Assembly: GCF_026213295.1 (NCBI RefSeq)
Contig: NC_079419.1
Coordinates: forward strand, 24,776,111 to 24,840,110
Origin: Gadus chalcogrammus
Lineage: Eukaryota > Chordata > Actinopteri > Gadiformes > Gadidae
DNA length: 64,000 bases
Direction: 5' to 3'
The notes below the pieces were generated by a model that saw nothing but the letters and a program-made list of their open reading frames with translations, had not been told where the DNA came from and made no database searches. Below, piece after piece: positions 38,481-48,239 of this stretch; the stretch's first letter is position 1, and each line of letters starts with the position of its first letter. Both the position numbers and the translations under genes were made by a program.

Positions 38481-38999
38481 CTGGTAAACAGAAAGATGGC
38501 CGTAAACCCTGACATAGCAGCCCAGAGGAGAAGCCAGGCCCTGGCTTCAGAGATACCTGTCTAACTGCTGCTTGCAGGTGTGGGGCTGAGGTAGCTTCCC
38601 TTCATAAAACATCAAGGGGAGAACAAATGTGAGCTTGGGAAGCCACATGGGAAGAGCAGTTGGTGACAGGAAGAGAAGCAATATTAATGTTATTAAAAAC
38701 ACATATACACACGCGACAAGACATTTGCCAACTAAACATGAGTTTACGACAACTGTTGTGAAACCAGTGTGCAAAGGTTTAACCAAACTGTTTAACCAAG
38801 CAAGTAAACAGTGCCTGCAAAACAAATGAGTTGGGAGAGGCAGCCTGGACATGAATAAATATTTGCCTTTTGGGGTTTAACTGCCAACCAAACCTTTCTT
38901 GGTTTGATTTCCAATGTCTGAAATGTCTCCTATACAGCAGGATCCCTCCCTAACCTCCACCTCCTCACTACTGGCCTCCTTCCCTCGAGATCGCTCAGA

Positions 39000-40010
39000 C
39001 AGAAGCGTCTAAAGGACTGAATCGTAAATGGTATATGACATTCAAATGAAAATGAACCCTACGGAAGTAAGGCGGTCTCCGCCTGGCCCTGAACTCACAG
39101 AGAGGTACAAGATCACAGCAAATAACCCCTATCCTCTGCCTTTGATGGCTACTGCGTTAAAGGCACACATCACCAAACCTGACCTAAGCAGGACCGTAGA
39201 AGATAGTAGGAGACCGCCTCAAACATCTACCATCCCCGCCAATTTGGACCCCTAGCAGTTTGCATACCGAGGTAACAGATCCACGAGGATGCTATGTCTT
39301 CTTCTCTTCATCAAGCCCTCACCAACCTGGACACCAAAAACTCATCCGTAGACTTTAGTTCAGCATTCAACACCATCATCCCTCAGCAGCTGGTTAGTAA
39401 ACTGGACCAGCTGGGGCTCAGCAATTCCCTGTGGAACTGGCTGCTGTCCTCCTCAGCGAGAGGCTTCAGGCAGTGCGGGTCGGCAGCAACACATCCAGAA
39501 CCACCGTTCTGGGCACGGGGGCCCCCCAAGGCTGTGTGCTCAGCCCCCTGCTCTTCACGCTGCTGACCCACGACTGCGCTCCGTCCTTCAGCGGAAAACC
39601 ACATTGGGAACTTTGCGAACGACACAACTGTGGTTAGTCTCATCTCCAACAACGATGAGACAAAGTACAGGAAGGAAGTTAGCCAACTGGCCACGTAGTG
39701 TAGAGATAACAACCTCTACCTGAACGTCGAGAAGACCAAAGAGGTTGTAATCCATTTCCAGGGGGAGGGTCCCCGCTGCTGAACCCCAACTGACCATCGA
39801 TGGTGCTGCTGTGGAGAGAGTGAGCAGCCCCAAGTCATCATTGGCCAAAAAGTCCCATCGGCGCCTCTACTTCCTCCGCAAGCTGTAGAGAGAAAGAGCC
39901 CCCCAATTCATCATGTGCTCCTTCCACAGAGTCACCATCGAGAGCATCCTGACCAGCTGGATCACTGTGCGGTATGGGAGCTGCACTACATCCAATTATT
40001 TGATTCCAAC
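39000..40010 (+). pseudogene. LINE (L2/CR1/Rex1-like) reverse transcriptase remnant
   Basis: Frames contain [39 protein letters not shown] (RT block with [15 protein letters not shown]) and, further on, NNLYLNVEKTKEVV, LAKKSHRRLYFLRKL and RVTIESILTSWITVRYGS. Several frameshifts and stops are present. The YADD box is degraded (near 39610). Confidence 0.8.
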
Positions 40011-40089
40011 AAATAGTCTCCAACTGGAGACTATTTGATTATTTCAATAGGCCAAGTCACTGAAAACATATTAGATTGAAGTTCTTTGG

Positions 40090-40545
40090 GTGGCAGCTAG
40101 GGAGGAAAATCCACCAAGGCCATTGAGAGACAGAATGGATCAGCTTATACTCCCTGATCACATGTTAGACAGTATAGGCTCCCTAGGCCTGCAATTATTT
40201 ATTTAGCGATATGCTGTCAGAAGACCTGAAAAGGAAAACAAGGTGATCGGCATCACTTCCAGTGGTAACACAAATTATGGCCGCCCTGAGATTTTTTTGC
40301 CTCTGGGTCTTTTCAAATGATGGTAGGGGCTACCCTGGGTGTGAGCCAATCCTCCGTTAGCCGAGTGGTCAGAGATGTTGCAAATGCACTCTGTAGAAGA
40401 GCACAGCAGTTCATCAGGTTTCCAGCAACAGACGCAGAATGCATCAGAACCAAACTTTTTTTTTGAAATAACAGGGTTCCCTAACGTATAGGGCGCAGTT
40501 AACGGGACACATATTGCAATCAAAGTATGATAAATGTACAAAAAT
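40090..40545 (+). pseudogene. PIF/Harbinger (HARBI1-like) transposase remnant
   Basis: Plus-strand reading gives FQMMVGATLGVSQSSVSRV then VRDVANALCRRAQQFIRFPA (about 40310-40425) and later ITGFPNV and GAVNGTHIAIK (about 40470-40520). These are the helix-turn-helix and first DDE region of HARBI1-type transposases; the Asp of the usual VDCTHI box is Asn here. In-frame stops mark a pseudogene. Confidence 0.75.
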
Positions 40546-40627
40546 CCTATTTTTGTATTCTTGTTATTTTGGATCCATTATTATTATTATTGTTATTGTT
40601 TCTAAAAATATTGACTTGAATCTATAT

Positions 40628-41125
40628 TGTGGCGACCCGGCCCCAGGAATGTCTCTCACATCAGAAATACCACACTCCAAGATGCGTTCAAAGCCCGGTG
40701 GGACGTTTATTCATTAATAAGAAAAGTAAACTGCGTGGTCGGTACCCAATGCAGGAAAAACAAAAATCATACAAGTGACTCTGTGAGCCACGCTGGCGTC
40801 CAGGGAATTGTCTGGTGCGTGCCTTCTCGGCGCACGTCGTCCTGGGGTGCGCCGCCGGGGAAATCCGTTAGATCCAGCAGTCTGCTTGGCCGTATCGGGT
40901 GCTGGGGTTACTCTCGTCCACTCTGTCTCCTGGTTCCCCTCTCTGGGAAAACAAACAGCTTTTTAAAGGGTGCCTCACCCTCCGTCGCAGGTGTTCTCCA
41001 TTCTGTTGATTGGCGTTACGCAATGGATGCTCTTTGGCTCCGGCTGGTGGATATCGGCGATATACGCCCTCCACCACCTCTCCCTTGGGCCGCCTGGCCT
41101 GAGGGTTTGGCGCCGGGTTGCCACA
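40628..41125 (-). repeat. gypsy 3' LTR
   Basis: Begins tgtggcgacccgg and ends gggttgccaca (plus strand). Pairs with 44568-45065. A purine-rich ggtggaggag on the minus strand just inside it is the likely polypurine tract. Confidence 0.9.
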
Positions 41126-41720
41126 CTCCTCCACCGCCGGTTGAAGCCTCGGTCGTCTCTGAGTGCCCAGAGACAGGCATCTCGGCGGGATAGAGCGTCA
41201 GCGTTGGTGTGTTCTCTGCCCGGTCTGTGGTCCACCTGGAATCTGAAGTCCTGGAAGGCCAGGAACCACCTCGTTACCCGGGCGTTGGAGTCCTTCGCGG
41301 TGGCCATCCATTTGAGTGGCGCATGGTCGGTGACGAGCGTGAACTCCCGGCCCAGGAGATAGTACCTCAGCTTGTCCAGCGCCCACTTGATGGCCAGGGC
41401 CTCTTTCTCCACAGTTGAGTAGTTCTTCTCGTTGGGGAGGAGCTTTCTGCTGACGTACATCACTGGGTGTTCCTCTCCCCCCTGGACCTGGGAGAGTACC
41501 GCTCCCAATCCCACTTCCGATGCGTCGGTGTGGACTAACAGGGGCAGAGAGAAGTTAGGGGTTAGTAGGACTGGCTCCGAGCAGAGGGCTCGTCTGAGGT
41601 CTCCGAAGGCTCTCTCGGCCGCGTCTGACCACGTTACCCGGTCTGGTAGGGCCTTCCGGGTCAGATCATTTAGGGGGATGGCGAGGGTCGCAAAGCCGGG
41701 GATAAACCTCTGATAGTACC
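41126..41720 (-). pseudogene. gypsy RT C-terminus and RNase H
   Basis: Minus-strand peptide with HTDASEVGLGAVLSQ, YVSRKLLPNEKNYSTVEKEA, FTLVTDHAPLKWM and VDHRPGREHTNADALSR, the RNase H domain and its conserved tail in Ty3/gypsy. It runs to the 3' LTR. Confidence 0.9.
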
Positions 41721-42683
41721 TGAGAAGTTGTCCGTGGTTTTTGCTGTTTTGTACTTTCTCCCCAACTTGAAAGAGGAACTGACATCTATTGGAGGTTTTG
41801 GGAAAACTGGATTCTACCCAAAATGTAATGACTTTAGTCCCAGGCAGTAGCTACGTTTTCACTTTTCTTTCCTTTTTATTTTCAGTTAAACAGTAGCTCG
41901 CTATTTTCTCTTGCCATTAACCTTTAGGTAAAAAACCTTTAAAGATAAACAGAAACATAGAAAACACACATGAATATCAGCAATCCACACAACAATAAAC
42001 CGACACCAACATGTGCAAAATAATTGACTTTCTCAGATATAAATTCTTGTACAAAATATACTGGAATTTTAAACTTAAAAAGTACACAAACAATGCAGAA
42101 ATTACATTTTCCAATTGTGGAACATTCAATAATAAAGTATTAAATGCATAAACCATCACTTATACAAAACGGCTACTGCAGCCTCACCATCACCTTATTT
42201 CTAACAAGTGACAACTTAGTTTACAGTTCACGGTATAGGCAGACAACATTAGCATCCCCACTTGCAACGAATGCTGCGGTTAGAAGCTATTAATAGCACA
42301 AACAACGTTACCGGAGCAGCGGCAGACTTTGATGGAAAAGACCGGAAGTAGGCTACATTCTCTTACCGGCTGCCTCTCCAGATTTCAAAGATGTTCAGTA
42401 TGTACAATACAAGAGTTTTTATTACACGCGTTTGCTGTGGTTTTCTAACAGTCCTCTTGTTCTCTCTCGTGCCTCCTTGAAGCTCAATTAAAACACCTGC
42501 TGCTCGTGTCTGCGTCGCGTGTATGACGTAGCTTATTTTTGCGTCAACCATTAGTTGAGCTGGTGAGTCCTTCCGCTCCCAATTTAAAATTAAATCACTA
42601 TTTTTTGTCTGTTCATTTCTTCTTTTTTCCAGTGTATTTTCTTAAACCCCAAAGTAAAATTAAAACCACAGTTTGACTCGACA
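41721..42683. mobile_element. solo LTR inserted in gypsy pol
   Basis: Begins TGAGAAGTTGTCCG and ends GACTCGACA, i.e. TG...CA, between direct repeats GTACC (41716-41720 and 42684-42688). Removing it with one repeat restores the gypsy reading frame through the conserved GYYQRFIP motif. It is 963 bp, non-coding and of unknown family; no partner LTR or internal region is in the window. Confidence 0.85.
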
Positions 42684-42688
42684 GTACC

Positions 42689-43370
42689 CTACCAGACCAA
42701 GAAACGACTTCACCTGTTTTTTCGAGGTGGGGCGGGGCCAGTCCCTGATGGCGGCGACCTTGCTCTCTTGGGGTCGGACGTTCCCCCGTCCGACTTGGTA
42801 CCCCAGGTAGGATGTCTCCTCCAGCCCCAGGCGGCACTTGGCGGGGTTGGCGGTGAGTCCGGCTCTCCAAGGACCGCCCGCAACTGTCGGAGATGGACAT
42901 CCCAGCTGGCGCTGTGGATGATGATATCATCGATGATATCATCGATGTATGCTGTCACATACGCCTGGTGCGGCCGAAGGAGCTGGTCCATCATCCTCTG
43001 GAATGTGGCGGGCGCGCCGTGGATGCCGAACGGGAGGACCGTGAACTGGTATAATCCCCCCGGGGTGGCAAACGCCGTTTTCTCCCGGACGGATCGCATT
43101 CCTACGGGCCTCCGGTACCCGGTAGGGGGGTACGCTCACCGTGACGCCTGGCGCCGTCTTGTCATGCTGGGCCACTGTGGTCCTCCCTGGAACTTCTGAG
43201 AAGACGTCCTGGTGTTGCAGGACGACTTCCTCGAGGTCTTGCTTCTGGGCGGGGCTGAGGTCCTCTCCCATGGGCACTACCGGTGTGTCGCGTTGGGCGG
43301 CCAGGACCAGGGGTGCTGGTGCCGGTGGATCAGCTCCCGTTCGCCACTGCTTCAGGAGGTTGACGTGGTA
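42689..43370 (-). pseudogene. gypsy reverse transcriptase, N-terminal to palm part
   Basis: Follows integrase in the same reading direction. VVLQHQDVFSEVPGR and PPYRVPEARR mark the RT approach; after a frameshift come KTAFATPGGLYQFTVLPFG and the active site, written here as YIDDIIDDIII. The fingers region between them is largely deleted. It ends at the solo LTR insertion. Confidence 0.82.
42920..42943 (+). repeat. 12-bp tandem duplication within the RT active-site codons
   Basis: gatgatatcatc occurs twice in a row; the paralogous copy at 44049 has it once. It duplicates the DD of YIDD without shifting frame. Confidence 0.9.
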
Positions 43371-43379
43371 GAGCTGGGT

Positions 43380-44030
43380 GGGTTTACGCCTCCCGGGTTG
43401 CCGTACCCTGTAATTCACCTCCCCGACCCGGTCGACCACCTCGTAGGGCCCCTGCCACTTGGCTAAGAACTTGCACTCTGCTGTCGGTATGAGCACCAGA
43501 ACCAGGTCGCCGGGCTGAAATATGCGCAGCTGGGCTCCCCGGTTGTAGACCCGGGCTTGGGCTAACTGGGCCTGTTTTAGATGGTTCCGGACGATGGGCC
43601 AGACCTGCGCCATGCGGTCCCTCACCTGCTCCACGTGGTCCACCAGGGTGCGATGGGGGGATGGCCGACTCTCCCACGCCTCCTTGGCGAGGTCGAGGAG
43701 TCCCCTTGGTCTTCTCCCGTACAACAGCTCAAAGGGGGAGAAACCCGGAGCTGGTCCCAGTTTTTCCCGTCGGTGTCCATGGCTTTCTTAAGCATCTGCT
43801 TCAGGGTTTTATTAAAGCGCTCCACGAGCCCGTCGGTCTGGGGGTGGTACACCGATGTCCGGAGCTGTTTGACCTGGAGGAGGCTGAGCAGTTCTTTCAT
43901 TACCCGTGACACAAAGCAAGTCCCCTGGTCTGTGAGCACCTCCCTGGCTATCCCTACCCGACTGAACAGGAGCATCAGCTCCTTAGCGACCGCCTTGGCA
44001 GTGGCGGCGCGGAGTGGTAGGGCTTCCGGA
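43380..44030 (-). pseudogene. gypsy integrase core and C-terminus
   Basis: Minus-strand frames (43622-44233 and 42939-43724) carry LTDQGTCFVSRVMKELL, YHPQTDGLVERFNKTLK (D and E of the DDE core), then FQPGDLVLVLIPT, AKWQGPYEVVDRVGEVNY and LYHVNLLKQW, the usual integrase C-terminal domain. The zinc-binding N-terminus is missing. Confidence 0.88.
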
Positions 44031-44131
44031 TCCCAGCTGGCGCTGTGGATGATGATATCATCGATGTATGCTGCTGCATACGCCTGGTGTGGCCGAAGGA
44101 GCTGGTCCATCATCCTCTGGAATGTGGCCGG
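44029..44131 (-). pseudogene. displaced 103-bp reverse transcriptase fragment
   Basis: Encodes ATFQRMMDQLLRPHQ, AYIDD and IIIHSASWD, i.e. the RT active-site block, but lies between gag and integrase. Nearly identical to the in-place copy at 42908-43013 apart from a 12-bp duplication there. Confidence 0.85.
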
Positions 44132-44502
44132 TAGTGTTTCAGGGCTGGGTACTGGCTGGCGCGCTCCGGCGGCAGATCTTGGCTGGCCTGCTGGGCTGGT
44201 CCGGTGAGAAAGGGGGACAGGATGTGGGCCCACTGGTCCTCCGGCCAGCTCTCCCGACGGGCTGTCCTCTCAAAGACCTCCAGGTAGGCCTCCACGTCGT
44301 CGTCCGGGCCGAGCTTGGTGAGGCGGCTGGTCGGGGCGGAAGTCGGGGCCTCACGAACCGCCTGCTGGGTGAGGCGTAGTACCGCCTCCCGGAGGAGGAC
44401 GAGGCTCTCGGCGGTGTCCCTCTGCGTGGCGGCGGCCAGGGCTTGGTCCCGCTGTTGACGCTGGGCGGCGGCCGCGGTGGCGGCCCCATCCGGACTCTGC
44501 AT
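44130..44502 (-). pseudogene. gypsy gag, N-terminal part
   Basis: Minus-strand frame with an Ala/Gln-rich start then KLGPDDDVEAYLEVFERTA and EDQWAHILSPFLTG, a retrotransposon capsid-type segment. It is cut off near 44130, where it joins a displaced RT fragment. Confidence 0.75.
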
Positions 44503-44567
44503 GGGCGGGCGGGTTGGTAAGTGTGAGTAATCCGTAGCGTGATCAAGTTGCCTGCATTCTCAACCAT

Positions 44568-45065
44568 ATGTGGCGACCCGGCCCCAGGAATGTCTCTCAC
44601 GTCAGAAATACCACACTCCAAGATGCGTTCAAAGCCCGTTGGGGCGTTTATTCATTAATAAGAAAAGTAAACTGCGGGGTCGGTACCCAACGCAGGAAAA
44701 ACAAAAATCATACAAGTGACTCCGTGAGCCACGCTGGCGTCCAGGGAATTGTCTGGTGCGTGCCTTGTCGGCGCACGTCGTCCTGGGGTGCGCCGCCGGG
44801 GAAATCCTTTCGATCCAGCAGTCTGCTTGGCCGTATCGGGTCCTGGGGTTACTCTCGTCCACTCTGTCTCCCAGTTCCCCTCTCTGGGAAAACAAACAGC
44901 TTTTTAAAGGATGCCTCACCCTCCGTCACAGGTGTTCTCCATTCTGTTGATTGTTGTACGCAATGGATGCTCTTTGGCTCCGGCTGGTGGATTTCGGCGG
45001 TATACGCCCTCCACCACCTCTCCCTTGGGCCGCCTGGCCTGAGGGTTTGGGGCCGGGTTGCCACA
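44568..45065 (-). repeat. gypsy 5' LTR
   Basis: Partner of 40628-41125. Just inside on the minus strand is TATGGTTGAGAATGCAGG, a candidate primer-binding site starting TGG, tRNA not identified. Confidence 0.9.
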
Positions 45066-45089
45066 ATATATATATATATAATATATATC

Positions 45090-45140
45090 AGTGGCGGCTG
45101 GTAGTTTTTAAAGTGAGGGAGGAAGGACTGCGCGCTTGGT
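45090..45140 (+). mobile_element. terminal fragment of a GTGGCGGCTGGTAG-type element
   Basis: cagtggcggctggtagtttt followed by gtgagggaggaagga, a terminus related to the segment near 56030-56340. Confidence 0.4.
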
Positions 45141-45227
45141 TGCCATTGGCCTGCTTGCACCGTTGGTGTATGGTGGCATAAGAATGTGAGACTCAAGTTG
45201 TTTCAGGGCGTTTTGGTGAATGTAAAT

Positions 45228-45503
45228 GTAAATGGACTGCATTTATATAGCGCTTTTCTAACCATTGGCCACTCAAAGCGCTTTACAATATTGCCTCACA
45301 TTCACCATTCACGCACACATTCACACACCGTCGGCGGAGTCAACCATGCAAGGCGACAGCCAGCTCGTCGGGAGCTAACAGTCAGGGTTAGGTGCGTTGC
45401 TCAAGGAAACCTCGACACTCAGCTAGGAGGAGCCGGGGATCGAACGAACAACCTTCAGGTTACCAGCCAACCCGCTCTACCTCCTGAGCTACTGCCGCCC
45501 GTG
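45228..45503 (-). mobile_element. full-length tRNA-derived SINE
   Basis: On the minus strand a tRNA-like head (ggcagtagctcaggaggtag ... ggttcgatcc-like box) leads into gtgtcgaggtttccttgagc and a tail aaagcgctatataaatgcag. Same family as 18640-18783. Confidence 0.88.
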
Positions 45504-46312
45504 AACTACAAAATAGTATGGAGGGATAGTTAGGTGAATAAATTTGATACAAAGCCACCAGTGGCATCACTGTAATTTGAAAGCTGGTGGGCAGCATGTC
45601 TTTGAAATGGACTACAGGGGCAGAAGGAAAGGATGCAAAGCCTACTCTTGATTTGTAAAAGTATATAAAAAAATCTGGGCCTATTTTTGCCCTTGTAACA
45701 GAGTTAAAAATGTAGTGTATTGTTATATATGATTCTCGCCAAAATAAAACTGCCGTGGTTAATAAGTGTGAATGGGAGCCACCCGTGGCCATATGGTGTA
45801 CTGCAGATCTGCCGCGTTTAGTTCTGTGCTGCGTTCCTACTCGATCAGAGAAGCCCTTGCTTTTGATCTGGTAGGTTCGCTATATAAAGCACTGTACCCA
45901 ATATCAGTTTTCTTAAAGTGAATTCAAGTTTAAATTGATAACTTCGATGTATCCCATGTGTTATGTTATTTTCCATTCACTGTTACGATCGTACTGTAGT
46001 TTGCATGTCTTAGAGAAAGATTATTAATGCTTTTCTTATGACCTTGGGTTTCTACATGCTAAGGCTAACATGGCTAGCCGTAAACTCCACTAGCCCCGTT
46101 CATACATTGACAGTAATATTACTCTCTTTCTTGCTTGTGCAGATGCTGTATATGTACACCGATTTCTGATGGCAATGATTTGATTTATTTTCCAAAGGAA
46201 AATAAAAGAAAGAAAATTCAACAGTTTCGCCTCCGTCTTCCTGATGCTTGACCATCGTTACACCCTCAATGACTGAAGTTATTGGTTGTAATTTAGCTAT
46301 GTTTATTTTCAG
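45504..46312. other. interval without recognised gene
   Basis: AT-rich sequence including gatttatttt near 46170. No transposon termini or coding frame could be recognised; it is continuous with 54534 onward once the retrovirus is removed. Confidence 0.4.
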
Positions 46313-46973
46313 TGAGGGGAAAAACGATCTGTCTAGTTACTGGACCAGATAAAATGAGACGGAGAGGTAATAAAGTCTGTCGGCACGAGGACCTTGGATT
46401 TATTAAGTAAAGTGGCAACGGTTATACAGAGTCATAAAGCGTGAGAAATCGAATATGTCTAAGTCCCTAATCAGCGCTGATGGTTCGTCCAGAGCTTCGC
46501 CTCCGTGGAAGGTCTGCTTCAGAAGAAGGTCTAGAGTCCCTGTGTGATACAGTTTTATGCTGTATCGTCCTCTCGATGAGGTGTTTGAGGTGTGTGTGGT
46601 TCTGTGTGTTTTTGCTTGGCCTTGGCTCCCAGGCCCTGGGAGAGCTTCGAAATGTCTCCTGTGTGATAAATTAAAACGGGGGAGTGCCCCCCCGAAATGT
46701 CTCCTGTGTGATAATTTAATGTGGCTCTCCCGTTCTTGAGGATGACTGGTGCATTGTCTGAGTGTCTACCATTTGCCTGCTTGGGAAATGGGGCCTTGGC
46801 TCTGGCCTTGACCTGACTATATTATCATGTTTGTGTTATGTGTTAAAAGTTTAGAGCAAGAGTTGACTATATTGTAATGTGACTGCCATGTGATGTGCTC
46901 ATCAGGCTAGGGTAGGAGTTAGCTATATTTGTAATGTACATGTGATGTACTCAGCAGGTTATTTTTCCCAACA
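46313..46973 (-). repeat. ERV 3' LTR
   Basis: About 660 bp, closely matching 53867-54533; a minus-strand AATAAA lies at 46399-46404. Confidence 0.9.
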
Positions 46974-48018
46974 TATCCCCCTCAAGTCGTCGCAAGATGA
47001 CTTTTACTCATTAGGGGTACGAGGGATAGGACTCCAGCGCGGGACTACCATCATAACACCATTAGAAATAACAGAAAGAAGGCAAAATGATCATAAAAAC
47101 AAACAACCATGAGCATGGGACTAAAACAACTCGCTGGACCGGGTGTATGGGGAACCACGTGGGAGAAACGCTACCCATGCTTCTGCCCCTGGTACCGGAA
47201 CGCAGATCCCTGGTCCGGGCGACGTGGGTGCATCAGGTGGGAGGGGGGTGGTGCCGTTGGCGGGGACGGGAATGGGGCAGCCCACCTGGAGAGGTTACTA
47301 GCACGTCACAGGCGGGGGGGGAGGGGGGTGTGGTGGTGGGGTTTCAGCATACGGTGGTGGAAACAGGACGCCGGGGCCGGATGATCTATTGGTGCGCTGC
47401 ATTGCGTGGGGGCTCTTGGACAATGGTGCAGGGGGTCTATTCTATGTTCTCCAGCCAGATCAGGTCGGGCCCCTCTGGTGGTCCCTCGTCCAAACTCCCC
47501 GGTGTATACTCGATCCCCAGGTAAGCCTGGACGGCACCCGCTGCACCTGTAGTGCCCATCGCTCACTGGGCTCTCCATCCATCCCTGCCGAAATCTGATT
47601 GCATCATCCTTGGGTAGTTGGTCGGCTCCGGGCGTGTCTGCATCTGGCTCCTCCTCTGGCCCTAGAACTTTGTGTTTCTCTTGCTGGAATTACAAACTTA
47701 TGTACAACAGTTAGATGTTCAAACATATTTTCCTTAATTCTATTTCTAATTACTCTAATGGAAGTCCCTTTTGGGACCCTCGAATGTTAAGTGAAGGCAT
47801 GGGTCGACCCTAAAGCATTTCATGCGGGGTTAGATGTGTCGTTCTGTTAGTTTTCATGCGATAACTCATTAGTGTCAGTCGTAGTGCATTAGTCCTTTAA
47901 TTTAGTACTCTAATTTAATTTTGTTAATCTTTGTCTTAAGCGTCCCATTCCTCTCTCCACCATACCTTGTGGTTTGAGGATTGTAGACACAGACTAGTCT
48001 TTATTTGACATGCAGATG

Positions 48019-48237
48019 TTAAATCACTTGTTTGAGTGTTTTCTGAATAAACGCTGCCCTATCGCCCGAGCTAATTTGTGACGGAATTCCAAACCTTGGC
48101 ATGACTTCTCTAGTCAGAAACTTGATTACTGTAGCCGCACTTTGGTCTTTTGATGGGACTGCTTCTACCCATCTGTTGAACACTGTTTTTTCAAATATTT
48201 CACACTCATTTAGCTGGATGTCAATCATTGTTTGCAA
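48019..48237 (-). pseudogene. ERV integrase fragment
   Basis: A 72-codon minus-strand frame with NRWVEAVPSKDQSA, VIKFLTREVMPRFGIPSQI and AAFIQKTLKQ, matching the central part of retroviral integrase in fish ERVs. The Asp-Asn at the second catalytic position reads SGDRAA here, so it is damaged. Flanking pol sequence is not recognisable. Confidence 0.75.
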
Positions 48238-48239
48238 GT

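Larger units (their letters stand above)
40628..45065 (-). mobile_element. Ty3/gypsy LTR retrotransposon with Gmr1-like domain order
   Basis: Two 498-bp LTRs (40628-41125 and 44568-45065) with TG...CA ends are bordered by ATAT on both sides. On the minus strand the order is gag, a stray RT piece, integrase, RT, RNase H, then the 3' LTR. Integrase before RT is unusual for Ty3/gypsy and is the hallmark of the Gmr1 group first described from Atlantic cod. Protease is not seen. The element is defective: gag is truncated, RT frameshifted, and pol is interrupted by a solo LTR. About twenty differences separate the LTRs by eye. Confidence 0.85.

Noticed and set aside
47087..47598. 145-codon plus-strand ORF and overlapping frames in the ERV
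   Set aside because: GC-rich sequence antisense to the retrovirus, no recognisable domain.
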